Shown here piece after piece: positions 17,624 to 26,900 of a stretch of 64,000 bases of DNA. The notes below the pieces were generated by a model, which did not search any database, had not been told where the DNA came from, and was given only the letters and a program-made list of their open reading frames with translations. The translations under genes and the position numbers were made by a program. Each line of letters starts with the position of its first letter. The first letter of the stretch is position 1. The stretch comes from Saprospiraceae bacterium (lineage in GTDB: Bacteria > Bacteroidota > Bacteroidia > Chitinophagales > Saprospiraceae), in contig JADJPZ010000004.1 in assembly GCA_016713025.1 (NCBI GenBank), positions 1,116,001-1,180,000 of the forward strand, written 5' to 3'.

Positions 17624-18838
17624 TTATATTTTCTTGAAAGAAGCGAGTGCGTTTTTAATACGAGAAACTGCTTCAATCAAGTCCGCATCTGATGCTGCAT
17701 ATGATAATCTGATACATTGATCATTACCAAAAGCAGCACCTGAAACTGTACCTACATGGGCTTCAGTAAGCATAGCTTCCGAAAAATCATCCGCATCTTT
17801 GATAGTTACTGTGCCATTTGTGGTTCCGAAATAGTGACTTATATCAGGAAACACATAAAATGCACCTTGAGGTTGATTTACTTTAAGCCCGGGGACTTCC
17901 TTAAGTTTGCTTATGATCAGGTCTCTTCTTCTTAAAAATGCTTCTTTCATGGCTAATGCCTCAGATTTTTCTGTTCTCAAGGCAACTGCGGCAGCTTCTT
18001 GACTAAATGAAGCAGCACCCGATGTTACCTGACCTTGTACTTTGTTGCAGGCATCGGCGAGCCATTTCGGCCCACCCATATATCCCAATCTCCATCCTGT
18101 CATTGAAAACCCTTTTGAAAATCCATTGACCGTAGCTGTCAGGTCTTTTGTCTTATCAAATGCTCCTATACTTGCGTGTTTGCCGGTGAAGTTGATATAT
18201 TCATAAATTTCATCGGCTATGATCAAAATGTTTCCGTTTTCACTGATAACATCAGCAATCTCTGCCAGTTCATCATAGGTGTATACAGAACCGGTAGGGT
18301 TGCATGGAGAAGAAAAAATAAGTAGTTTTGTTTTTTCTGTGATAGCATCCCTGATCTGTGCTGCTTTAACTTTAAAGTCATCTTCTATCCCTGCACTGAC
18401 CACTACAGGAACGCCTCCGGCAAATTTTACAATTTCGACATATGAAACCCAATAAGGAGCCAATATGATCGCTTCATCCCCTTCATCGAGGGTGGCTAAG
18501 CATATATTGGCTATACTTTGCTTTGCTCCATTAGAAACAACAATTTGCGCAGGTTCAAAGTGCAGGTTATTTTCAGTTTTAAATTTATCACATATGGCTT
18601 TTCTGAGCTCCATTGTACCTGGTACAGGGGTATATTTAGTATTTCCTTTTTTCAGTGCCTGATATGCTGCTTCTTTGATAAATTCCGGAGTGTCAAAATC
18701 CGGCTCTCCAAGGCTAAGGCTTATGACACTTACTCCTTTGGCAGCGAGATCTCTTGCTTTTTGTGCCATTCTGATGGTAGCAGATTCTTCCATTGCCTGA
18801 ACCTTATCAGACAACATTTTTAATGGATTAATGCTCAT
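17624..18838 (-). CDS. Class I PLP-dependent aminotransferase, aspartate aminotransferase type
   Basis: A 404-residue fold-type I aminotransferase. Visible motifs are LSLGEPDFDTPEFIKEAA, VSNGAKQSIANICLA, SSPCNPTGSVYTYDELAEIA, ADEIYEYINF and the cofactor-binding lysine in NGFSKGFSMTGWRLGY. The C-terminal GAAFGNDQCIRLSYAASD carries the substrate carboxylate-binding Arg. It most likely interconverts aspartate and 2-oxoglutarate with oxaloacetate and glutamate, although relatives accept other amino or keto acids. Its 5' leader is almost entirely a family I repeat (18867-19027) lying between a TACCTTTG box and the ATG, so the mRNA should begin with a large hairpin. Confidence 0.85.
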   Translation of the reverse strand: MSINPLKMLSDKVQAMEESATIRMAQKARDLAAKGVSVISLSLGEPDFDTPEFIKEAAYQALKKGNTKYTPVPGTMELRKAICDKFKTENNLHFEPAQIVVSNGAKQSIANICLATLDEGDEAIILAPYWVSYVEIVKFAGGVPVVVSAGIEDDFKVKAAQIRDAITEKTKLLIFSSPCNPTGSVYTYDELAEIADVISENGNILIIADEIYEYINFTGKHASIGAFDKTKDLTATVNGFSKGFSMTGWRLGYMGGPKWLADACNKVQGQVTSGAASFSQEAAAVALRTEKSEALAMKEAFLRRRDLIISKLKEVPGLKVNQPQGAFYVFPDISHYFGTTNGTVTIKDADDFSEAMLTEAHVGTVSGAAFGNDQCIRLSYAASDADLIEAVSRIKNALASFKKI

Positions 18839-18866
18839 TTTGTTTAAAATTCTATTTGTTTACTAA

Positions 18867-19027
18867 AGAGTATGTTTAAACTTTTATCATTTGGCTCCAA
18901 GTGGCAAATTTAATTTTATCCAGCGTTATATTTTTCGCAGTAGCTTCCGGCTACGACTGCAAAATATGCCTTGTCCAAAATTAAATTTTATCACTTTCGC
19001 TCAAACATAAAAATTTAAACATACTCT
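18867..19027. repeat. Family I MITE-like element, copy 3 with a different core
   Basis: A 161-bp element with the same ends as copies 1 and 2 (AGAGTATGTTTAAA and its complement TTTAAACATACTCT, here perfect) but an unrelated interior. The interior is itself a long imperfect hairpin: ATATTTTTCGCAGTAGC pairs with GCTACGACTGCAAAATAT, and flanking AAATTTAATTTTATCC pairs with CCAAAATTAAATTTTATC-like sequence. It lies between the aminotransferase promoter and its start codon. Confidence 0.75.
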
Positions 19028-19035
19028 AATCAGGA

Positions 19036-19043
19036 CAAAGGTA
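19036..19043 (-). promoter_or_regulatory. -7 box TACCTTTG, probable aminotransferase promoter
   Basis: Exact TAnnTTTG match on the minus strand, nine bases outside the family I element. If used, the 5' UTR of the aminotransferase would be about 190 bases and consist mainly of that element. The rest of the gap to 19203 shows nothing recognisable. Confidence 0.4.
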
Positions 19044-19203
19044 AACAAAATATTATTTGTTAAAACTTAAATTGTCGTTTTTGTATGATTAACGAATTAC
19101 GCCTATTAGCTAAAGCTCTTCATTCTCTTAATAGCCTGTCATGCAATAGTTTTAAACGATCCATACAAATTCTTCTATCTTTAAGGACCTGAATACATTG
19201 TTA

Positions 19204-19485
19204 TCAAATGATTCGATCAAATGTCTCTTCAGTATTTACTTCAAATAACTGTTTCAGAGTTGCCAATCTGTTTTCTGCCATTTGATCAAAAATGATTCTA
19301 ATGCTCCTGATGGTATCTGTCGTGCAAAACTTTCTGGCCATATCAGGATTGGAAATCCCGGAACCATCCCTGAATTTATATACCTGTTCTAATAGATTTT
19401 TTTCAAATTTGATGCTTATTTTTTCATTCATTTTAAATACTGTGACCTTTATCTCATCAGCATTAAATTCATCAATTATCCTCAC
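19204..19485 (-). CDS. Small conserved-looking protein of unknown function
   Basis: A 93-residue protein starting MRIIDEFNADEIKVTVFKMN. It is rich in charged residues, has a central helix-like segment NLLEQVYKFRDGSG and a C-terminal helix IRIIFDQMAENRLATLKQLF. No domain, membrane segment or catalytic motif was recognised. Its start overlaps the end of the DUF2520 gene by 14 bases, which supports translation as the last gene of the ccmE-ccmF-DUF2520 operon. Confidence 0.6.
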   Translation of the reverse strand: MRIIDEFNADEIKVTVFKMNEKISIKFEKNLLEQVYKFRDGSGISNPDMARKFCTTDTIRSIRIIFDQMAENRLATLKQLFEVNTEETFDRII

Positions 19486-20266
19486 TATAATGGTATTTTT
19501 TAATAATATTTTCTGAAAAGAAGCAATACAACTTATACAAATCAGGATGCTTTTCTAATTTAATAAGATGTCTCATTATGGTTTGATTGTCATTTCTGAC
19601 GGCAGGGCCTGTTTGATTATTCTCAGGAATATCGATAGTAAGTTTTTCAGCAGTTTCTTTGATCAGTGGTATCAATAAGTCAAACCTTATATCTTCTTGC
19701 TTACAATAGTCATATGTGAGCCTGAAGAGATGATTGGCAAAATTATTGACCAAAACAGCTGCCAGGTGCAATTTTTCCTTTCTTTCATCATCAATCCAGG
19801 TAAAATCATTGGAAATCTGATCGGCAAGTTCGAGCAACCAAAGTTTGACATATTCATTTGACGCGGTTATCACAAAAGGTATTTCATTGGTTACTACCTG
19901 GGACTCTCTTTTTAAAGATTGAAGTGGCCACAAGCAACCGTAATTGGCGGAGTAAGGACTAAGTATGGACGATGGGGTTGCACCGGAAGTGTGGGTAAGT
20001 ATTTGACTGTCCCTGAGCTGAAATGGTATCGAATCTGCCACTTCAAGTATAGCATCATCATTTACGCACAACAAGTACAAATCAGCATGCGGATCTAATT
20101 GTTTTATATCAGAAATATATGCTCCAATATCCAGATGACTATAATAGGTCTTATCATTTGCATTTCTGCCATAAACCTGTTTCAAATTGTAACCAGCGAA
20201 TACTATGCATTCTGCAAGGTGCCAGGCTACATTACCAGAACCGATGATGACGATGTTGTCCAACAT
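19472..20266 (-). CDS. Rossmann-fold protein with DUF2520 domain
   Basis: A 264-residue protein. The N-terminal NAD(P)-binding Rossmann fold shows IVIIGSGNVAWHLAECI, followed by LLCVNDDAILEVADSIPF and LTHTSGATPSSIL, similar to F420/NADP- and pyrroline-5-carboxylate reductase-like folds. The C-terminal helical DUF2520 domain includes LHLAAVLVNNFANHLFRLTY and TGPAVRNDNQTIMRHLIKLE. It is probably an oxidoreductase, but its substrate is not known. It starts seven bases after ccmF and overlaps the next small gene, so it is co-transcribed with cytochrome c maturation genes, as often seen in Bacteroidota. Confidence 0.85.
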   Translation of the reverse strand: MLDNIVIIGSGNVAWHLAECIVFAGYNLKQVYGRNANDKTYYSHLDIGAYISDIKQLDPHADLYLLCVNDDAILEVADSIPFQLRDSQILTHTSGATPSSILSPYSANYGCLWPLQSLKRESQVVTNEIPFVITASNEYVKLWLLELADQISNDFTWIDDERKEKLHLAAVLVNNFANHLFRLTYDYCKQEDIRFDLLIPLIKETAEKLTIDIPENNQTGPAVRNDNQTIMRHLIKLEKHPDLYKLYCFFSENIIKKYHYSEDN

Positions 20267-20273
20267 AGATTAG

Positions 20274-23075
20274 TTATAGTGTTTTTTGTTTGAACCTATA
20301 CCATGCCGCCATAAATAATCCTATCATCATAAAAATACTGCCTGCCCAAAACAAATTTATGCCCGGGAAAATGGTAGCTTGCAAAATCAGGTAATCGGTA
20401 CGGGGAACATCAGTGGCTATATCCAGGATAGCGTTGGAAACACTGCGATTATCTTTAGCGATTTTAAATGTAAATTCTTCTGCTGCAGGATTGATATTGC
20501 TGAAACGAATATGAAGACCTGATTGATTATCATAGTGTTTTATACTCATCGGTACATTCTTTTTGATGACATACAGTGGTCTTGCTTCTGAAATGTAATC
20601 CTGTCCTTGAATTGATAGAATGGCCGCAATGGCTATATCTTTTTCTTCGGGTTGATAGTTGGGGTGTTGAGGGTTTTTATCAAATCCGTTTAAGGATATA
20701 GTATATCCATTTGTTTGAATTGCTCCTCCGGATTTGATGGTATACTCCTTGTAGTTGAGCAAATCATCTGAAGTAAATCCGTTATCAAACATTTTTTCAT
20801 TGAGTTTTATTTTGATACCAGCTTCCGGAAATGATGCTGGATAGTTATACATGAGGGCTCCATCCATACCTAAAGCTGCCTGTCCTACATACATAGAATC
20901 AGTTTCTTGGTCATGAATTCTGAGATTTACTGCTATTCCGGCATCATGACGGTGTTTTTTGTATTCATCCTGGTCAGGAGAAAAAGTGATACTCTCGGCT
21001 TTGATAGAATACCCTTTCAGTTGGATAGTGTCCCTTAAAGGGATAGTGTGTAAAACAAATTTCAACGAATCTTCTATCTTCTTAGCTTCTTCTGAGCTTT
21101 GTAATGATGGAGGAAGACCCACTACACATGTGAAAATATCTTTGTGCAAATAGTGTTTGGTACTTGGGTTGAAAGCCGCCACTTTGCTGAAATCATTGGA
21201 ATACTGAGCATTGGGATAAAGATTTATTTCATCGATGATCTCCAGGCTGTCATTCAGCTTCTTAAAATTTATAGTATATTTTCTTTCTCTACCTATCAAT
21301 GTGTCTGAAACATATGTCATGAAGTATCCCTGTGAAAAAAGAGGACGTCCTTTGATGAGCTGCACATATTTTTCAAGGTCTTCATCTGCAAACATGCCTT
21401 TAAACACAAAGGGATTGGATGAAATAAATTTTTGATTTAACCCACTTGCCAGGATGCCTATCAGCATCATTCCGAAACCAAAATGCGCTATACCTGACCA
21501 TGCCAATTTCAAATTGCCTTTAACCACATTAATGATGTAATCAGCGTTGGCGATAATAGCAAACAGCCCTGAAAAACACAATACAAAGTACTGCCAGCTA
21601 TACAATTTTATCCATAAAGTAATCATCCACGTAAGAATGGCTGAGATACCGGCAATAATTACAAGCCTGGTGAAAACTCTCTTTTCTATATTGGCCCAAT
21701 TGTTGGCATTATATCTTAAAAACATTGCAATGGACGAAAGTACCGCCACAAATACCCCAATCCACATCTGATATTTATTGTAATGACCTATGGCATCCTT
21801 GATGACCTTACCTTCATAAGCCGGATTGAAGTAAGTCATGATTTTGTTGAAAACAGGAAGTGATGTCGAAGATGAAATTAAAATAGCACTGAATAATAGA
21901 ACTAATGAACCAATAAACATCCAAAACTCCCTCGAAGATAATTCTTCTTCATTTTCGGGATTTTTTATTTTTTTGTAATTGGTCAGCAGTAATGTAAACC
22001 CAGGTATGGCAAAAACAGCCATAATACCGATCAACTGCCACTCCAGTCCCATCTCAGTAAAAGCATGTGCTGATGTGTCACCTAATACTCCGCTGCGCGT
22101 CAGAAATGTAGAATACAATATAAGTATAAAAGTAATGATATAGAAAAAATACACCGACCTCCCGGCATATCCTGTATTTTTGTTGATTAAATGCACATGA
22201 ATACCTGCTATTAATGTGATCCATGGCACCAGAGATGCATTTTCTACAGGATCCCATGCCCAGTATCCTCCAAATGAAAGTGCTACATACGCCCAAAGAC
22301 TTCCCATCAATAATCCTGTACCATGGATTCCGGCAGAAAACAATGCCCAAGGTAAGGCTGGCTTCAACCATTCCTTATGATCCTTGGTCCAAAGACCGGC
22401 AAATGCAAACGCAAACGGAACAATAGTAGATGCAAAACCTAAAAACACAGTCGGCGGATGTATAGTCATCCAGTAATTCTGCAATAGTGGGTTCATACCT
22501 CTTCCTTTGATCAGGCTGAGGTAGTCAGCATTGGCAAATATCGGGGCGTCATTCATGTGACGAAGCAGGGTAGTGGGGTTGCTACCTATTTTTATTGCCT
22601 CGTCGCCCCAGGGGATTTGTATGCCCAACAACATTGACATAAGAATCGCTTCTGCCAAAGCTATAGTAAATAACACTGGTCCTTCTAATTTCCCTGCGAA
22701 CCGTATAAGTAGAAAACCGAGTATGACATGCCAGAACATCCATAACATGAAACTGCCTTCCTGACCTTCCCAAAAAGCAGAAAGTATATATTTTAATGGC
22801 AAATCTTCTGAGACGTGATCAAATACATACGAATACTCATACATATGATGATACATCGCATAAAATATTGTCCCCATTAATACAAATAATGAAACACCAT
22901 GCGTAATAAAAGCATAGCGTCCTATTTTGTCCCAACTATTCTGATGATGTGTATTTTTTACACCTGAAAAATAGGCAATTGCCGACAATAATGCAGATGT
23001 AAAAGAAAGGATAATAAGAAAGTGGCCTAGTTTTCCCACCCACAAATGTTCACCTATATACTGGACTTCATTCAT
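20274..23075 (-). CDS. ccmF: Cytochrome c maturation heme lyase, CcmF/CcsA type
   Basis: A 933-residue, multi-pass membrane protein of the heme-handling family. The tryptophan-rich WWD domain is clear as SFGGYWAWDPVENASLVPWI, and flanking His residues occur in MNDAPIFANADYL-side loops and AGIHVHLINK. Roughly twelve membrane helices fill residues 15-560. The segment 560-900 is a large extracytoplasmic domain, followed by a last helix (FWAGSIFMMIGLFMAAWYRF). It would take heme from holo-CcmE and attach it to the CxxCH motif of apocytochromes c outside the cytoplasm. It is longer than the proteobacterial CcmF (about 650 residues) because of the C-terminal domain. It follows ccmE by 75 bases. Confidence 0.88.
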   Translation of the reverse strand: MNEVQYIGEHLWVGKLGHFLIILSFTSALLSAIAYFSGVKNTHHQNSWDKIGRYAFITHGVSLFVLMGTIFYAMYHHMYEYSYVFDHVSEDLPLKYILSAFWEGQEGSFMLWMFWHVILGFLLIRFAGKLEGPVLFTIALAEAILMSMLLGIQIPWGDEAIKIGSNPTTLLRHMNDAPIFANADYLSLIKGRGMNPLLQNYWMTIHPPTVFLGFASTIVPFAFAFAGLWTKDHKEWLKPALPWALFSAGIHGTGLLMGSLWAYVALSFGGYWAWDPVENASLVPWITLIAGIHVHLINKNTGYAGRSVYFFYIITFILILYSTFLTRSGVLGDTSAHAFTEMGLEWQLIGIMAVFAIPGFTLLLTNYKKIKNPENEEELSSREFWMFIGSLVLLFSAILISSSTSLPVFNKIMTYFNPAYEGKVIKDAIGHYNKYQMWIGVFVAVLSSIAMFLRYNANNWANIEKRVFTRLVIIAGISAILTWMITLWIKLYSWQYFVLCFSGLFAIIANADYIINVVKGNLKLAWSGIAHFGFGMMLIGILASGLNQKFISSNPFVFKGMFADEDLEKYVQLIKGRPLFSQGYFMTYVSDTLIGRERKYTINFKKLNDSLEIIDEINLYPNAQYSNDFSKVAAFNPSTKHYLHKDIFTCVVGLPPSLQSSEEAKKIEDSLKFVLHTIPLRDTIQLKGYSIKAESITFSPDQDEYKKHRHDAGIAVNLRIHDQETDSMYVGQAALGMDGALMYNYPASFPEAGIKIKLNEKMFDNGFTSDDLLNYKEYTIKSGGAIQTNGYTISLNGFDKNPQHPNYQPEEKDIAIAAILSIQGQDYISEARPLYVIKKNVPMSIKHYDNQSGLHIRFSNINPAAEEFTFKIAKDNRSVSNAILDIATDVPRTDYLILQATIFPGINLFWAGSIFMMIGLFMAAWYRFKQKTL

Positions 23076-23150
23076 AAATTACATGTTGATCTCTGGTTAT
23101 TTAGTTGAAGAATTTAGAGAAATCGAAATTCTTCATAGCGTATGGGGTGT

Positions 23151-23540
23151 TTACTGGCCCTTAATGGCTATCTCTTCATCTTTGTACTTGGAAGGACATT
23201 TCATTAGTATTTCATGAGCTTCGAATACATCATCTTTCATTTTGCCGGTAACGACTATCTGTTCTGACATTTCAAAGTCCTGAGGTTTAGGTTTATTTAA
23301 AACAACCTGTTTGAGCTGGCCTTCGCTGTCTTTCATAAAAAATGAAAATTCATTGGGTTTGTTTTGGGGATCATATACCATAGGTTTGTCTTTGGCAAGT
23401 TGGCCTACGATTTTAGAAGACTGTCCGGACTTTGCCGCTATACTAAAACTGGCATAAGTACTTACATCTTTTGATACACTGGTGAATACTATGATTCCTA
23501 ATACAATAAATGCAAGGGCGATGATTATATTTTTATTCAT
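23151..23540 (-). CDS. ccmE: Heme chaperone CcmE, CxxxY variant
   Basis: A 129-residue membrane-anchored OB-fold heme chaperone. One N-terminal helix (NIIIALAFIVLGIIVFTSV) anchors it, and the OB domain covers about residues 35-115 (FSFFMKDSEGQLKQVVLNKP, VVTGKMKDDVFEAHEILMK). The heme-binding motif reads CPSKY, that is C-x-x-x-Y, in place of the proteobacterial H-x-x-x-Y; this variant is known from some other bacteria and archaea. It passes heme to CcmF, the next gene. TAAATTTG at 23564-23571 is a fitting promoter box. CcmABC are not in the window. Confidence 0.88.
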   Translation of the reverse strand: MNKNIIIALAFIVLGIIVFTSVSKDVSTYASFSIAAKSGQSSKIVGQLAKDKPMVYDPQNKPNEFSFFMKDSEGQLKQVVLNKPKPQDFEMSEQIVVTGKMKDDVFEAHEILMKCPSKYKDEEIAIKGQ

Positions 23541-23563
23541 TATGATAAGCTTGAAAAGAAATG

Positions 23564-23571
23564 CAAATTTA
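23564..23571 (-). promoter_or_regulatory. -7 box TAAATTTG of the ccmE operon
   Basis: Exact TAnnTTTG match on the minus strand, 23 bases before the ccmE ATG. Confidence 0.45.
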
Positions 23572-23942
23572 CATATTAAATGACAAACCTATGTACTGGG
23601 TTCATTTTTTTAACTATAAAGTAGTGAATAGCTTGTTAAAGTTACTTTCCTTTTCATACTTGGTCTATTCCAAAGTTCTGAATAGGTAGTTGTAAAGGAA
23701 ATAACTCAAAAATCCTGTCAAAGTTTTAGCTATCAAATCCTAAATATCAAAAGTCCCAGTAAAAAATTGACAGTTTTGTACCTTGAAAATTTTTAGTTAT
23801 TTATTTCACTCATGAAGTCAGATATAATCATCACTAATCAATGAATGATCCAAAATAATGTATGGTTTTACCATTAAAGTCGAAATTCTTTTAAGGAAAA
23901 ATACACTCATTTTTCAAACAAAAAAGAATAATGCAAGCATTA
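23572..23942. other. Intergenic region without recognised content
   Basis: Between the ccmE promoter and the end of the macroglobulin gene I see no gene, RNA or clear repeat. The sequence is AT-rich and no strong hairpin followed by T residues was found. Confidence 0.5.
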
Positions 23943-26900
23943 CTACCTGACTTTAATTCTTACTCCTTCACTATGACTTTTGAATTCAGGTGCATACATA
24001 GACTCAATAGTGGTAATACCAGCTGAAAAATCTCCTTTGTGCACACATATCACCGGGTATTCAAATACAAAAGTTCCTTTTGGGAGGTAGTTGAAGTAAA
24101 AATGCGACGCCATATCTTTAGTTGTTTCATAATAACCTAACTGGCCCTGGTATTTGTATTGAGAAATAATATTTTCCGGCTCAAATCCACTGGCTCTCAT
24201 ATCCTTCATATGCACATATTCCATATCCCTGTCTACTCTTAATTCAATGCGGACTTTTATTCTGTCACCTGGCTGAAGGCCGGTAGCGGAGGTGATTTCT
24301 TCAATTTTATCCCCTTTTGATGTTTTTATGACTTTGTAAAGCTTTTTGTTTAGTTTTAAAGGAGTGTCTGAAAAAGATTTTATCTTATCTGCTTGTTCAA
24401 AATACTGATAGTACGCCGCTCCCCAGGCAATAGATTTATTCTGGTTGCTAACTTTTATTGTTGCCAAATCTTTTGTGATATTTTCAGGTGTATAGGTTTT
24501 TTTAAGATAACCTGTTCCTGCTTCAACACTTGATACTTCAGCTTTTAGATTGTCTTTTCCTACCGAGAGTTGTGGAGTATTGTTTTCAGTGATCCAGGTT
24601 GAAATTCCCGCTTTTTCTCCTTTAACCAATAAAGCATAAATGGCTGATGCTGTGGACTTTGATGTTTTCCAATGGTTGGTTTGTTTATTTTTAAGCAACC
24701 ATATTTTCATCTGATCCACTTCATTCCCATCAGTAGACGCTTCGGAAAACAATTCGATCAACAATGCGTGACGCTCAATAGGAAGCTGGTGCCAATAGAA
24801 ACCATTGCCTTCATTCCAGTACATGCCCAATTCATCGTTTTTAAATGATTTTTCTCGAAGCGACTTTATAATGTTTGAAACCGAATTGTCATCATTTCTA
24901 TGCAATATAAGGCCAATCATAGCCTGAATATATAGACTTCTTTTGGTCCAGTACTTTTTGGCCTGTCCAAAATAATAATCTCGGGCTTCTGAAGTACCTG
25001 GACTAACCTTCACGTGAGGGAAAAATGTTTTTACATACAGATAGTGCACCGATAACTCATCCAAATGGTCATCGTCGATATTGCCTTTAGTCCTTGCCAT
25101 CTCTGCTTTGAGTTTGGTGTATCTTTCAGCAAGCATTACATCCATATACAGCAGCGCTGTGGATATGATGTTGTCCATTTCAGGGTTTTTGGAATCCAAT
25201 ACTCCAAGAAATCTTAGATGTCCTAGATTTTCCATGACGTTTTGAGTCGTATATATATCATCTCTGCCTCCGGGGAACCAAGGGAAGCCCCCGTTGGAAA
25301 GTTGTCTTTCAGCAAGCTTTTTAATGGTATTTTGTCTTTCCTCAGCCATTTTATTGATATCAAAAAGGATGGCAATATTTCTTTTCTGCTCTGACTCAGA
25401 CATGGCCTGATTTACCCAAGGTGTTTCCTCCAATAAAGCATTTTTTAATTCCTGATTTTTTGAAAGATTGCTTATCAATGCATCTTTATCTTTCATCTGC
25501 CACTGATCCATGATTGATTTAATTCTTGGATGTGCGTTGGCAATCCCGGAAGACAATGCATTGGCATAATATCTGTCTATGAGGGCCTGAGTGCCGGAAT
25601 GGTTGTTACTGGATAAATAAGGAAGTGCCTGAATGGCATACCAAACGGGATTGGAAGTATATTCAAATGTATATCTGAAATCTTTTTTGGTTGAACTGTT
25701 ATTGTTTTTAAAAGCATTGAAGCTAAATACTCTTGTTTCTTTGCCTTTGACCCAGATGGGCATAGATTCTGTGACGAGCACATTGTTTGTGATCACAGGC
25801 AACGTATTTTCTTCACCATCACTGTGACCGTCAGCTTCTGCAGTGATCCTGTATGTGATGGCCTGATATTGATTTTCAGGTATGATAAGATCCCATGACA
25901 AGCCACTTGATAGCCCCTTGGTTATTGTGAATTTTTGATCTGGAGGGGTTTTTACAAGTTCTGAAGTGATATCTTTCATGCTGATAGCATCAAGAATACG
26001 AAGGGTGGCTTTTCCGCTCAAAGTACCTTCCGTCATATTAGTAACTTTGGCAGAAAATGATATCTTGTCTCCGTCTCTCATAAATCTTGGTGCGTTAGGG
26101 AAGACCATAAGATTTTTTTGAGTACGCACGAATCTTTCATCGTATCCGAATTTGAAATCTTTGGTGTGCGCAAATGTCATCAACTTCCACTTAGTAAGTG
26201 CTTCATTTATGGTGAAAGCGAGGATAATGTTTCCTTCTGCATCAGTCTTTAATTCTGGAAAGAAAAAAACTGTCTCTTTCAGATTTTGTCTTAGCAAGAT
26301 GGTCTCTGCAGGATATTTGTCTGGTGATGATGTTTGGTCTGGATTACCAGTCTTGGCGGCATTCTCCTGGTCTGCAGGTGCCGGAGCGGAGTCAGCTGCT
26401 TGTTCCAACATCATATCTGCACTTTCGGGTACTCCTGCAGTACGCATTGCCTTGGACATCAATATGTCTCCTCTGCCACCATAAGCATCCATCAAAGGCA
26501 ACAATTCGGGGTACTTCCAATCTGTGATTTGAGCTGTACCTGATGGATTGTAACTGTAGTACCGTCCATTGACCATGTGAAATCCGGGTACTTCCATATG
26601 TACAGCCGCGTAGGATTGGGGATAATAGGTAGTACGCCATGTATGAGAAATGAACTGGTCCAATGAAGCATCATACATACCGGCGACAAGTTCGGCTGCA
26701 ACTTTATCTTTGTTTTTACCGGAAATTTTGATTCGATATTCTTCCTTACTACCCGGCAATGTTTTATCTCTGAATGTTTCGTATGTGATATCCAACTGCT
26801 TGTTGGTCCATGGTACATTTATGAAATAAGACTGAGTAAACGTCCGATTGCTCATAATATACACCAATTTTACATTAACGCCGCCTCGGTACGCTTCCAT

